From assembly GCA_910583895.1 (NCBI GenBank), contig CAJTYJ010000001.1, positions 1 to 64,000 on the forward strand: 64,000 nucleotides of DNA, in the 5' to 3' direction. How positions within the stretch are numbered: position 1 is the stretch's first letter; the number at the start of each line of letters is the position of its first letter. Positions 40,878 to 49,559 of this stretch are shown here, piece by piece. A program made the translations under genes and the position numbers. Below the pieces are notes generated by a model. It did no database searches, was not told the origin of the DNA, and saw only the letters and a list, made by a program, of their open reading frames with translations. Origin of the DNA: an uncultured Lachnospiraceae bacterium. Its GTDB lineage: Bacteria; Bacillota; Clostridia; Lachnospirales; Lachnospiraceae.

Positions 40878-43800
40878 ATGAAAGAAAAAATCATTGGCTT
40901 TTATAATGGAATATTTGTCTACGACCGCCCGGGCCTGAAACTGGATCCGCCCAAGCTGGTTCTTGCACCGGCTGAGGGGGAGACCATACAGGGAAGCTTT
41001 GTGTTGAGTTCCACAGATGAGCGCCGTCTGAAAGGCATTTTACATACCAGGATTCCGGGGATGATCCTTTTGAAAGATCATTTTTTTGCCCGGGCAGCAA
41101 GAATCGAATTTACTTATCATCCCGTCTGTCTCAGAGCAGGCGAGCAGTTTGAGGACCGGATCTGGCTGGAAACCAGTGCCGGAGAGTATGAACTCCCGGT
41201 ACAGGTGCAGATCAGGGGAGCCTCTATGCCGGAGGAAGAAGAGATACCGCTTCCGGTACAGTTTCGGGCAGAGGACCTGCCGCCGGTGCACCGGCTCGGC
41301 AGCGGAAGAAGCAGGGAATGGATCGAAAAGAGGCAGCAGAAGGCTGCACTGGCAGATCTGCAAAGAGTGGTGGAGCAGGAAAGAAGGGGGATCTTAACAA
41401 GAGAAGAAGCCTTCGGACGTCTTCGAAAGCTGGTGGAAGAGTTAAAGGCAGCAGACAAAGAGTCGGAAGTCTATCCGCTTCTGGACGCCTGGGTACTGCT
41501 TTTGGAGGAACACAAAGAGGAAGCCGGCCAGATCATACAAAAATACGAGAAGTCTCGTCTGCCGCAGCTGAGAGATCAGAGGGCGAGGGCTTTGTTTTTT
41601 TATGTGAACAGTCTGTACCGGGAAGACCAGGAGACGACGGCTTTTTCGGTGTCACAGCTTCAGAAGATCTATCAGAAGCAGGCAGGGGACTGGCTGGTCA
41701 CGGCATGTCTGCTGGAATTGGACCCCAAGCTGTGGGAAAATTCCAGGATCCGGTATCTGATGCTGGAACGTCAGTTTCACAGCGGGACCAGGAACCGTCT
41801 GCTTTATCAGGAGGCCTGGGAACTTTTAAAAGAGGATATGGCTCTTTTTGTCAAGCTTGGGGACTTTTCCCTCCAGGTGTTTGGCTGGGCGGCCGCCAGG
41901 GGGCTTTTGACGCCGCAGACAGCGCAGGCGGCGGCTCTGCAGGCGATCCGGATTAAAAAATGGTCTCCGCTGGCCGTACGGCTTTTGAAAGCATGTTATG
42001 AGGTAAATCCTTCCAGGGAGACGGCGGGGGCTGTGTGCTCTGTCTATATCCGGGGACAGCGGACGGATCCGGAGGCGTTTGCATGGTATGAAAAAGGGGT
42101 TCAGTGGGATGCAAAGATCACCAACCTCTATGAATATTTTGTCTATGCGCTGCCGAAGGATTATGATAAACTGCTTCCAAGGCAGGTACTTTTGTATTTT
42201 CATTATCACAACACGCTGACCAGCCGGCAAAAGACGATCTTTTACAGCAATCTGGTCCGGTACGGCACGCAAGGCGATGAGGTCTATGAAGAGCACAGGC
42301 GGCTTTTGCAGGAATTTCTCTTAGAGCAGCTTCAGGAAAGAAAGATAAACGAAGAACTGGCATGGCTGTATGGAAAATGCCTGCTGGCAGATACTTTAGA
42401 GGAAAATCTGCTGGAAGCGCTGGCAGACATTCTTTTTCTCCAGAAGCTTACCTGTCAGGAAAAAAGGATCCGCCAGGTGGAAGTCAGCTACAGCCAGCTT
42501 GCAAAAGCCTTTGTGGTTCCGCTTATGGGCGGCTGCGCCTATATCCCGGTCTATACGCCGGATGTGAAGATCACGCTTCTGGACGAGCAGGGGAGACGTT
42601 ATGTCAGGACTGTGGACTATGAGCTGAAGCGGGTTCTGAAAGAACCGAAATTTCTGCAGCTTTGTGCGACAAAGCTGAAAGAGCATCTGGGGCTGAATCT
42701 GTATCTGCTGGACGGCCGGGGGATGCATCCGGTCCGGGAGGAAAATCTGCCTCTGATCTGGAGATTTTTGTTGGATAGGCGGATCAGGGAATCCTATCGG
42801 CAGAAACTGCAGCTGGAGCTTCTGGATTATCAGAGAAGACATCGTAAGCTGGAGACAGTGGATCCGCGGCTGTTCTTTACGGACCTGGAAGTCTTGCAGC
42901 TTGACCGGAAAGATCAGGCGGCCTATCTGGAGATTTTGATTTTGCTTCACCAGGATGAGGATGTGCTTCGGCTTTTTGGGAAAACCAGATGTCAGCAGGT
43001 GGATGCAAGGCTTCTGCTTCGTTTTCTTCAGCGTCTGCTGAGCGAAGGAGAGGTCCCGTCGGATTTGTTCCGGTGGCTTGCCGGTCTGGCATTCCAAAAG
43101 GGAATGTATACCGAACGGCTGGTTGCACTTCTGGCAGAACAGGCGGTCGGAAGCACAAAGGAACTCCTTGCGCTCTGGGAGGCAGGAGGAAAGTTTGGAA
43201 TGACAATGCCGGATCTGGAGGAACAGATCCTTGTGCAGGCTCTTTTCACCGAACAGTATATAGATGAAGTATTTCCGGTCTTTCAGTCCATGGATGACAG
43301 AGGCGGGGATTCTGTGGTGGGGATCGCCTATCTGAACTTTGCAAGCTGGCTTGACTTTGTCAAGGGCCAGGAGGTGCCGCCGGAGCTGTTTGACAGTCTG
43401 GAAAGTCATCTTCTGTGGGAGGATCCCCTTGCAAAGACCGCCGTGCTGTCTTATCTGAGGCAGATGTCCGTGCTCCTTCTTCTTTCAGATGCACAGAAGC
43501 ATCTGGCCGGAAGGCTGATAAAAGAGCTGCCGGCAAAATACCGGTACTTTGCATTTATGAAAAATCTGCTTCCCTGTATGGACGAAAAGGGGAGGCGGGC
43601 CGACCATATGGTGGTGGAATACCGGTGCGATCCTGCCCATAAGGTGGTCTTGCACTATGTGCTGGAATACCATGGAAAGAAATCGTTTGACTATACGACC
43701 GAGTGTCTCTATCCCATCTGCGGAGGCATATTTATAAGACGTTTTATTCTCTTTTACGGAGAGCGCCTCACATGGTTTTTTACAGAGACCAGAAAAGACG

Positions 43801-43994
43801 GCGAAGAAGTTTCCACCGAGTGCAGAACTGTGGAGAACCGGGAGGAGAAAATTCTTGGAAGCAGCCGCTTTGACAGACTGTGCCAGATGCAAAGGGTTTT
43901 GGACCATGGGCAGGAGCGGACGCTGAAACGGATGATGATGGAGTTTGAAGAGCTGACCGAACTGACCGAAGAACAATTTTCTGTCAGATCGTAA
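40878..43994 (+). CDS. Giant cytoplasmic protein, DUF5717-like
   Basis: 1038 residues, no signal peptide or transmembrane segment. Residues ~1-115 look like a beta-sandwich (alternating strands such as GETIQGSFVLSS and YELPVQVQIRG). A charged helical linker (~145-200) leads into several hundred residues of helical repeats with TPR/HEAT character (for example SPLAVRLLKACYEVNPSRETAGAV and DPEAFAWYEKGVQWD). A beta-rich part follows near 535-620 and a final alpha/beta part near 900-1038. The architecture matches what I recall as DUF5717, a family restricted largely to Lachnospiraceae and of unknown function. It starts an operon with an Hsp70-like and a TPR protein. Confidence 0.75.
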   Translation: MKEKIIGFYNGIFVYDRPGLKLDPPKLVLAPAEGETIQGSFVLSSTDERRLKGILHTRIPGMILLKDHFFARAARIEFTYHPVCLRAGEQFEDRIWLETSAGEYELPVQVQIRGASMPEEEEIPLPVQFRAEDLPPVHRLGSGRSREWIEKRQQKAALADLQRVVEQERRGILTREEAFGRLRKLVEELKAADKESEVYPLLDAWVLLLEEHKEEAGQIIQKYEKSRLPQLRDQRARALFFYVNSLYREDQETTAFSVSQLQKIYQKQAGDWLVTACLLELDPKLWENSRIRYLMLERQFHSGTRNRLLYQEAWELLKEDMALFVKLGDFSLQVFGWAAARGLLTPQTAQAAALQAIRIKKWSPLAVRLLKACYEVNPSRETAGAVCSVYIRGQRTDPEAFAWYEKGVQWDAKITNLYEYFVYALPKDYDKLLPRQVLLYFHYHNTLTSRQKTIFYSNLVRYGTQGDEVYEEHRRLLQEFLLEQLQERKINEELAWLYGKCLLADTLEENLLEALADILFLQKLTCQEKRIRQVEVSYSQLAKAFVVPLMGGCAYIPVYTPDVKITLLDEQGRRYVRTVDYELKRVLKEPKFLQLCATKLKEHLGLNLYLLDGRGMHPVREENLPLIWRFLLDRRIRESYRQKLQLELLDYQRRHRKLETVDPRLFFTDLEVLQLDRKDQAAYLEILILLHQDEDVLRLFGKTRCQQVDARLLLRFLQRLLSEGEVPSDLFRWLAGLAFQKGMYTERLVALLAEQAVGSTKELLALWEAGGKFGMTMPDLEEQILVQALFTEQYIDEVFPVFQSMDDRGGDSVVGIAYLNFASWLDFVKGQEVPPELFDSLESHLLWEDPLAKTAVLSYLRQMSVLLLLSDAQKHLAGRLIKELPAKYRYFAFMKNLLPCMDEKGRRADHMVVEYRCDPAHKVVLHYVLEYHGKKSFDYTTECLYPICGGIFIRRFILFYGERLTWFFTETRKDGEEVSTECRTVENREEKILGSSRFDRLCQMQRVLDHGQERTLKRMMMEFEELTELTEEQFSVRS

Positions 43995-44021
43995 CGAAGG
44001 AAGGAAAGGGCTCTTGTTCAG

Positions 44022-45143
44022 ATGGTAAATAAGATAGAGACAGAAAAGGAAAGCGGGACTGTCTTTGCGGGAATTGACTGCCGGGAGGCATTTCCGAAGG
44101 TCTGTTATCAGACCCGGGAAATGAAAGAGGCTCAGGTGCTGCCGCTGGATTTTAGCGGACATAAGGGCAGGGACGCCTGTTTTCGCAAAGTGCTCTCGGC
44201 TTTGAAGCGCTATGGAAAGAAAGAAGAAATCCGGGCGGCCATGATCCTGCCGGATTTGTCAAGGGAGGAAGTAGGCCGGTATCTGAAGGATGCCTGTGAA
44301 GCAGGTTTTTTGGAGGATCAGCTTCAGGTTATAAGCGAGCCGGAGAGCATCGTTCATTTTGTGATGCATCAGACCAATGATATCTGGCAGCATCGGGTAT
44401 GGTTTCTGGAGTTTGAGACGGAAGAGGTAAAAGCCACCTGCCTGGAAGTGAATAAAAGGATGTCGCCTATGCTGGTGCAGGTAAAAGAGCCGGAGCACTG
44501 GTATGTGGGAAGCCTTCTGGACGGCAGGCGGGATGAACGGCTCTGCCAGGAGGTCAGAAAACGGTTTGAGAAAGGAAAAGTATCGGCAGTTTTTCTTTCA
44601 GGAACGGATTTAAACAGCACAGATTATAAGAAAAGCCGGGAGGTGATCTGCAGCAGGCGCCGGGTATTTCTGGCTGATCAGCTGCATGCAAGAGGGGCCT
44701 GCGGTCTGGCCGGTGACGGGAAGGGACAAAAACCCTATCTTTTTTTAAACGAACAGACGCTTCTTTATAATGTGGGGATCAAAAGCTGTGAGGCAGGAAA
44801 TGATACGGTCCATACGGTTCTGAGCGCCGGATGCAGCTGGTATGAGGCGAAAGCTTCCTGTGAGGTGCTTTTGCTTATGGAACCCCTCCTGGAATTTTCC
44901 TTTCCGTCCATGCTGGGCGGAGAGCCGGTCCGTGCGGGGATGTTTTTAACCGATCTGCCCAAGCGGCCCAAAGGTGCCAGCAGGCTTCTTGTGGAAGTGC
45001 ACTTTTCTTCCCCGATCCAGTGTGAGGTGAAAGTGACGGATCTTGGTTTTGGTGAAATGTATCCTTCCTCCGATCTGTACTGGAGGGAGACTTTTGTGTT
45101 GGAAGAACAGGAGGAAGAAGATGGGACAGGTTGCCGTCTGTAA
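44022..45143 (+). CDS. Hsp70/actin-fold-like protein, DUF5716-like
   Basis: 373 residues. Several segments follow the order of an Hsp70-type ATPase: a first strand FAGIDCREAFPKVCY, then AAMILPDLSREEVGRYLKDACEAGFL (like the Hsp70 step before the hinge), QVISEPESIVHFV (compare the EPxAA block), VSAVFLSGTDLN and the ADQLHARGACGLAG helix that corresponds to the late adenosine-site region. The phosphate-1 and phosphate-2 loops are not canonical, so ATP binding may be lost. The last ~80 residues form beta strands reminiscent of a shortened substrate domain. It follows the DUF5717-like gene by 27 bases. The family name is from memory; function unknown. Confidence 0.65.
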   Translation: MVNKIETEKESGTVFAGIDCREAFPKVCYQTREMKEAQVLPLDFSGHKGRDACFRKVLSALKRYGKKEEIRAAMILPDLSREEVGRYLKDACEAGFLEDQLQVISEPESIVHFVMHQTNDIWQHRVWFLEFETEEVKATCLEVNKRMSPMLVQVKEPEHWYVGSLLDGRRDERLCQEVRKRFEKGKVSAVFLSGTDLNSTDYKKSREVICSRRRVFLADQLHARGACGLAGDGKGQKPYLFLNEQTLLYNVGIKSCEAGNDTVHTVLSAGCSWYEAKASCEVLLLMEPLLEFSFPSMLGGEPVRAGMFLTDLPKRPKGASRLLVEVHFSSPIQCEVKVTDLGFGEMYPSSDLYWRETFVLEEQEEEDGTGCRL

Positions 45144-45822
45144 ATATCAAAGGACGAAGACGCCGTTTTTTGTGGAGCAGGCGGGGGTGAATCTCTACAG
45201 CGTGGAGGAGCTGACCTATTTTCTGTACCACAATATCTGTCTGGCGGACCGGCAGTTTTTTGACGACCGGCTGTGCCGTTGGCTTCAGGAAGAGTTCGGC
45301 TGTACAGAGCTTGCCGCGCAGATTCAGAACCATCATGCTTCGGGAGCGGCTTTTCCGGATCTGGTTGTTTTAACGGTGGGGGCATGCGGGCTTTTCTCCA
45401 GGCAGGAACTTTTGGAGCTTCGGGAACGGCTTTTGGGACTTGCAGGTCTGCAGGAACAGGAACGGCTGAAACTGCGGGCTGATGAACTTTTGAACAATCA
45501 CAATGAATGGGCGGCCATGGAAGAATACCTGCATATTCTGAGGATGCATCAGAACAGCCGCCTCGGGCTTGGATTTTACGGGGCGGTCTGGAACAATCTT
45601 GGGGTGTGCTATGCGAGGCAGTTCCTGTTTGAGGAAGCAGCCGAGTGTTTTGAGACGGCCTTTGAATACCAGGGGGAGGAAGCCATCAGACAGCAGGCCG
45701 AGCTGGCGAGACAGCTGGCAGAAGGAATTCTGCCCGGAGCCGGCAAAAAAGAATTTGATTTTTCGGATCCCCAGAAGAAGCTGCTTAAATGGGAGCGGGA
45801 GTATCGGATGCGGCAAAAGTAA
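45121..45822 (+). CDS. TPR-containing protein of the DUF5717/DUF5716-type operon
   Basis: 233 residues from the ATG at 45121, six bases after AGGAGG; the frame extends back to 45043 but that start has no ribosome site. The N-terminal half is alpha-helical (SVEELTYFLYHNICLADRQF; LCRWLQEEFG) and resembles no named domain. A tetratricopeptide-like pair occurs around residues 160-215 (FYGAVWNNLGVCYARQFLFEEAAECFETAF). It is soluble, has no signal peptide and overlaps the upstream gene by 23 bases, so the three proteins are almost certainly made together and may form one complex. Confidence 0.7.
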   Translation: MGQVAVCKYQRTKTPFFVEQAGVNLYSVEELTYFLYHNICLADRQFFDDRLCRWLQEEFGCTELAAQIQNHHASGAAFPDLVVLTVGACGLFSRQELLELRERLLGLAGLQEQERLKLRADELLNNHNEWAAMEEYLHILRMHQNSRLGLGFYGAVWNNLGVCYARQFLFEEAAECFETAFEYQGEEAIRQQAELARQLAEGILPGAGKKEFDFSDPQKKLLKWEREYRMRQK

Positions 45823-45835
45823 ATCGAAAAATCAC

Positions 45836-45864
45836 TTGACAAGCATCGGGATTCCTGTTATGAT
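45836..45864 (+). promoter_or_regulatory. Promoter of the amino-acid ABC importer
   Basis: TTGACA (45836-45841), 17 bases, TATGAT (45859-45864). Confidence 0.75.
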
Positions 45865-45957
45865 TTCTGTGTTGTGCTGATACTTTATCATGGTAGAGTG
45901 ATAGCAGAAAGAAATCAAGGGAAGCGCGCAGGGGCGTGCTTCGACAGGAGGATGGAT

Positions 45958-46860
45958 ATGAAAAAGTTAATGGCTATGATGGTAGCAGGTGTGATGACCG
46001 CGGCAATGGTGACCGGATGCGGAGGAGGCAGCGGGACTCCGGCAGACGCGCCGGCTGAGACAGTAGCGCCGTCTGAGGACGGATCTGCAGAAGATGCGAA
46101 TGCCGAGGCCACAGACACGGAGTCCGGACAGGAGGAAGCAGCGGTTTCAGGTGACAGCGACCTGGAATATGTAAAAGAAAAGGGTACGCTGGTTGTGGGA
46201 ATCACGGATTTTGAGCCTATGGATTATAAAGATGAGAGCGGCAGCTGGATTGGATTCGATGCAGATATGGCGTCTGCTTTTGCTGAGAGTCTGGGTGTCA
46301 GCGTGGAGTTTGTGGAGATTGACTGGGACAACAAGATTATGGAACTGGATGGAAAGACCATCGACTGTGTATGGAACGGCATGACTCTTACGGATGAGGT
46401 GATGAGTGCTATGGAGTGTTCCAATGCTTACTGCAACAACGCGCAGATCGTGATCGTTTCGGCGGACAAGGCGGATCAGTATCAGGATGTGGAGAGCCTC
46501 TCAGATCTGACTTTCGCGGTGGAGGCCGGAAGTGCGGGGGAAAAAGAGGTCACCAGCCTGGGTCTTAACTTCACGCCGGTGAAGGCGCAGTCTGACGCTT
46601 TGATGGAAGTGGCGGCAGGAACCTCCGATGCTGCAGTGATCGACTCTCTGATGGCAGCGGCCATGGTGGGAGAAGGGACTGGCTACGAGAATCTGACCTA
46701 CACGGTTGGTTTAAACAGCGAGGAGTACGGCGTGGGCTTCCGCAAAGGCTCTGACCTTGCAGCCGCATTGAATGAGTTCTTCGCTGCAAGCTACGCAGAC
46801 GGATCTATGACCGAGACCGCTGAGAAGTACGGAGTGCAGGCGGCGGTGATCGCACAGTAG
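45958..46860 (+). CDS. Polar amino-acid ABC transporter substrate-binding lipoprotein
   Basis: 300 residues from the ATG at 45958, six bases after AGGAGG; an ATG at 45952 abuts the ribosome site. The signal peptide ends in a lipobox (AAMVTGCGGG). A low-complexity acidic linker (~20-65) precedes the family 3 solute-binding domain (KGTLVVGITDFEPMDYKDESGSWIGFDADMA, KTIDCVWNGMTLT, FAVEAGSAGEKEV, EYGVGFRKGSDLAAALNEF). It captures an amino acid (polar, possibly cystine- or glutamine-class) outside the cell and delivers it to the permease encoded next. The ligand cannot be read from sequence. Confidence 0.93.
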   Translation: MKKLMAMMVAGVMTAAMVTGCGGGSGTPADAPAETVAPSEDGSAEDANAEATDTESGQEEAAVSGDSDLEYVKEKGTLVVGITDFEPMDYKDESGSWIGFDADMASAFAESLGVSVEFVEIDWDNKIMELDGKTIDCVWNGMTLTDEVMSAMECSNAYCNNAQIVIVSADKADQYQDVESLSDLTFAVEAGSAGEKEVTSLGLNFTPVKAQSDALMEVAAGTSDAAVIDSLMAAAMVGEGTGYENLTYTVGLNSEEYGVGFRKGSDLAAALNEFFAASYADGSMTETAEKYGVQAAVIAQ

Positions 46861-46876
46861 AATCTGACATACAGGA

Positions 46877-46910
46877 ACAGAGGGCGGAGCCTTTTTCGCC
46901 CTCTGTTTGT
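46877..46910 (+). terminator. Intra-operon hairpin after the binding-protein gene
   Basis: A perfect 10-bp stem, ACAGAGGGCG (46877-46886) with CGCCCTCTGT (46897-46906), then TTTGT. Partial termination here would give more binding protein than permease, as is common for ABC importers. Confidence 0.7.
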
Positions 46911-46940
46911 CTGACAGGATAAAGAAAGCAGGAGAAAGAT

Positions 46941-47627
46941 ATGGAATTGATGCTGGAACAGATGCCAATCGTCATTCGTTCTTTGAATGTCGGTTTTTTG
47001 CAGACACTGAAGCTTTTTGCAGTGACGCTTTTGGGGGCAGTTCCCCTGGGGCTTGTCATTGCCTTTGGCTCCATGTCGCGTTTTCGGCCGCTGAGTTATA
47101 TTACCAAGATTATCGTCTGGATCATACGGGGAACTCCCCTTATGATTCAGCTTCTGATTATCTATTATTTTCCGGGCCTGGTACTGGGAAAACCGATCTG
47201 GGGAGGCGGGGAGGCCGGGCGTTTTCTGGCAGCATCCTGTTCTTTCATCTTTAATTATGCCTGTTATTTTTCGGAGATTTACCGCGGCGGAATCCAGAGT
47301 GTCCCGGTGGGACAAGAAGAGGCAGGCCTGGTGCTCGGCATGACCAGAAGCCAGATTTTTTTCAAAGTTACGCTGCTGCAGATGATCAAGCGCATCGTGC
47401 CGCCGATGTCCAACGAGATTATCACTCTGGTAAAAGACACTTCCCTGGCCCGGATTATTGCGCTGCAGGAGATTATCTGGGCAGGGCAGGCGTTTATGAA
47501 AGGTTCCCAGGGGATCTCCGGGGCTATCTGGCCTCTGTTCTTTACCGCGGTGTATTATCTGATCTTCAGCGGGATATTGACCGTGCTTCTGGGAAGGCTG
47601 GAGAAAAAGCTGGATTACTTCAGATAG
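46941..47627 (+). CDS. Amino-acid ABC transporter permease
   Basis: 228 residues with about five transmembrane helices. The HisM/GlnP-type signatures are present: FLQTLKLFAVTLLGAVPLGL, WIIRGTPLMIQLLIIYY, and the EAA-type cytoplasmic loop with EEAGLVLGMTRSQIFFKVTLLQ, followed by NEIITLVKDTSLARII. It forms a homodimeric membrane channel working with the lipoprotein upstream and the ATPase 15 bases downstream. Confidence 0.95.
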   Translation: MELMLEQMPIVIRSLNVGFLQTLKLFAVTLLGAVPLGLVIAFGSMSRFRPLSYITKIIVWIIRGTPLMIQLLIIYYFPGLVLGKPIWGGGEAGRFLAASCSFIFNYACYFSEIYRGGIQSVPVGQEEAGLVLGMTRSQIFFKVTLLQMIKRIVPPMSNEIITLVKDTSLARIIALQEIIWAGQAFMKGSQGISGAIWPLFFTAVYYLIFSGILTVLLGRLEKKLDYFR

Positions 47628-47642
47628 AGGAGGTTGTGATAT

Positions 47643-48428
47643 ATGGCGATACTGGAAGTAGAACATATCTGCAAATCATTTGAGAAAACCGAAGTGCTGA
47701 AGGATATCAGTTTTTCTCTGGAAGAAGGGCAGGTGCTGTCCATCATCGGTTCCTCCGGAAGCGGCAAGACAACGTTGCTTCGCTGTCTGAATTTTCTGGA
47801 GCGCCCGGACAGCGGGATCATCCGTGTATGCGGGGAAACATTGTTTGACAGCGGAAATCCGGCGTCCTTACAGGAATCCGAGATTCGAAAAAAAAGACTG
47901 CATTTTGGGCTGGTGTTCCAGTCTTTCAACCTCTTTCCTCAATATACGGCGCTGGGCAATGTGATGCTGGCCAAGGAGCTTCTGGCCAGAGAGCAGCCGG
48001 ACTATAAGGCAAGGAAAAAGGAGATCCAGGAGGAGATCCGGGTGTTAGCGGAGGAACTTCTGAAACAGATGGGGCTTTCGGACCGGATGCACAATTATCC
48101 GCATCAGCTTTCCGGCGGGCAGTGCCAGCGGGTGGCCATCGCCCGGGCTTTGGCGCTGAAGCCGGATATCCTCTGTTTCGATGAGCCGACTTCTGCACTG
48201 GACCCGGAGCTGACCGGAGAGGTGCTGAAGGTAATGAAAGAGCTGGCGGAGCAGAAGACGACGATGATCATTGTGACGCATGAGATGGCTTTTGCCCGGG
48301 ATGTGGCCAGTCACGTGATTTTCATGGATGACGGATATATCCTGGAACAAGGAACGCCCAGTCAGGTATTTGAGCATTCCCATGAAGAGCGGACAAAGCA
48401 GTTTCTGTCACGTTTTACAAATGGATAG
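47643..48428 (+). CDS. Amino-acid ABC transporter ATP-binding protein
   Basis: 261 residues, slightly longer than the usual ~240. Walker A is GSSGSGKTTLLR, the Q-loop is in LVFQSFNLFPQY, the signature is HQLSGGQCQRVAIARAL, Walker B is DILCFDEPTSALDPE and the switch His is in IIVTHEMAFA. It powers uptake by the permease. GAGGAGG precedes the start. A terminator at 48442-48473 closes the operon. Confidence 0.96.
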   Translation: MAILEVEHICKSFEKTEVLKDISFSLEEGQVLSIIGSSGSGKTTLLRCLNFLERPDSGIIRVCGETLFDSGNPASLQESEIRKKRLHFGLVFQSFNLFPQYTALGNVMLAKELLAREQPDYKARKKEIQEEIRVLAEELLKQMGLSDRMHNYPHQLSGGQCQRVAIARALALKPDILCFDEPTSALDPELTGEVLKVMKELAEQKTTMIIVTHEMAFARDVASHVIFMDDGYILEQGTPSQVFEHSHEERTKQFLSRFTNG

Positions 48429-48441
48429 AAAGATTTGCAGG

Positions 48442-48473
48442 GGACTGCCGCAGGAGTGTGACGGTCCTTTTTT
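48442..48473 (+). terminator. Terminator of the amino-acid importer operon
   Basis: Arms 48442-48449 and 48460-48467 form a stem (one mismatch, one G-U) followed by six T. Confidence 0.6.
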
Positions 48474-48548
48474 CATTGCAGGAGTGGATACCTGCTTTAA
48501 GAAAGAAGGCAGTCTTACAAAAAGCAGCCGGCGGCCTTAACGTCCATT

Positions 48549-48567
48549 GGCGTATGTCCAGTACGCC
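48549..48567 (+). other. Small hairpin in the purC upstream gap
   Basis: GGCGTA (48549-48554) pairs with TACGCC (48562-48567). The 356-base gap 48429-48784 also contains a near-repeat of GTCCATTGG (48542 and 48619 areas), the importer terminator and the purC promoter; no gene or recognisable purine riboswitch is seen. Confidence 0.45.
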
Positions 48568-48651
48568 TCATTCCGTTGTCTTGCCAGCTGCCAAAAGACA
48601 GTGTCTGTGTGCCCTCTTGTCCATTGGGGGTATATAAAAATAAGAAAACAG

Positions 48652-48680
48652 TTGAAATCTGATATTTGTCGGGGTATACT
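48652..48680 (+). promoter_or_regulatory. purC promoter
   Basis: TTGAAA (48652-48657), 17 bases, TATACT (48675-48680), about 105 bases before the purC start. Confidence 0.7.
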
Positions 48681-48784
48681 GTTGGCGAAGCCTGATGCGG
48701 CGGCCAAAGGCTGATATGGCAAAAGGCATGAGAAAAAGGATGAAGAAAAAACCATCAGACTGAGAAAAGGACAGGTAAAGGAAA

Positions 48785-49489
48785 ATGGAAAAGAAAGAAC
48801 TTCTGTATGAAGGAAAAGCAAAGAAAGTGTATACCACAGAGGATCCGGATGTATTGATCGTATCCTATAAGGATGATGCGACGGCGTTCAACGGGCAGAA
48901 GAAAGGGACCATCGTCGGCAAGGGCGTGATCAACAACCGTATGAGCAATCATGTCTTTAAGCTGGTGGAGAAGGCAGGAGTTCCGACACACCTGATTGAA
49001 GAGTTAAACGACAGAGAGACTGCCGTGAAGAAAGTGGAGATTGTTCCTTTGGAGGTGATCGTCCGCAATGTGGCAGCGGGAAGCTTTTCCAAGAGACTTG
49101 GCGTGGAGGAGGGGACTCCCTTTGCAGCTCCGACTCTGGAGTTCAGCTATAAAAATGATGATCTGGGCGATCCGCTGATCAATGATTATTTTGCCATTGC
49201 GCTGAAGCTGGCGACAAGAGAAGAGATTGAGAAGATTACGGAGTATGCGTTCAAGGTGAATGAAGTGTACAAGGCTTATTTTGCGCAGCTTGGCATTGAC
49301 CTGATTGACTTTAAGATTGAGTTCGGCCGTTATAAGGGCGAGATCATTCTGGCTGACGAGACCTCTCCGGATACCTGCCGGCTGTGGGATTCCAAGACCC
49401 ATGAGAAACTGGACAAGGACCGTTTCCGCAGAGATCTTGGGAACGTGGAAGAGGCATACCAGGAAGTCTTTCATAGACTGGGTCTGTAA
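48785..49489 (+). CDS. purC: Phosphoribosylaminoimidazole-succinocarboxamide synthase (SAICAR synthetase)
   Basis: 234 residues, normal length. Hallmarks are LLYEGKAKKVYTT at the N-terminus (ATP loop), DDATAFNGQKKG, VEIVPLEVIVRNVAAGSF, LIDFKIEFGR and LADETSPDTCRLWD. It joins aspartate to CAIR with ATP in purine synthesis. It is followed 70 bases later by purB, which acts on its product, so the two consecutive pathway steps are encoded together. AAAGGA is at the ribosome site. Confidence 0.98.
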   Translation: MEKKELLYEGKAKKVYTTEDPDVLIVSYKDDATAFNGQKKGTIVGKGVINNRMSNHVFKLVEKAGVPTHLIEELNDRETAVKKVEIVPLEVIVRNVAAGSFSKRLGVEEGTPFAAPTLEFSYKNDDLGDPLINDYFAIALKLATREEIEKITEYAFKVNEVYKAYFAQLGIDLIDFKIEFGRYKGEIILADETSPDTCRLWDSKTHEKLDKDRFRRDLGNVEEAYQEVFHRLGL

Positions 49490-49559
49490 AAGCGGACAGT
49501 GACAGTCCGGCTGTTTTGCGTTACTATTTTTTATTTTTGTACACAGAAAGGAACAATCC

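Noticed and set aside
42396..43409. 337-residue open frame antisense to the DUF5717-like gene
   Set aside because: His/Gln/Leu-rich translation typical of reverse frames; no ribosome site; the plus-strand gene is continuous and operonic.
48429..48784. Purine riboswitch upstream of purC
   Set aside because: No conserved three-way-junction core of a purine or PRPP-type riboswitch could be recognised, and no terminator lies between the purC promoter and the gene.
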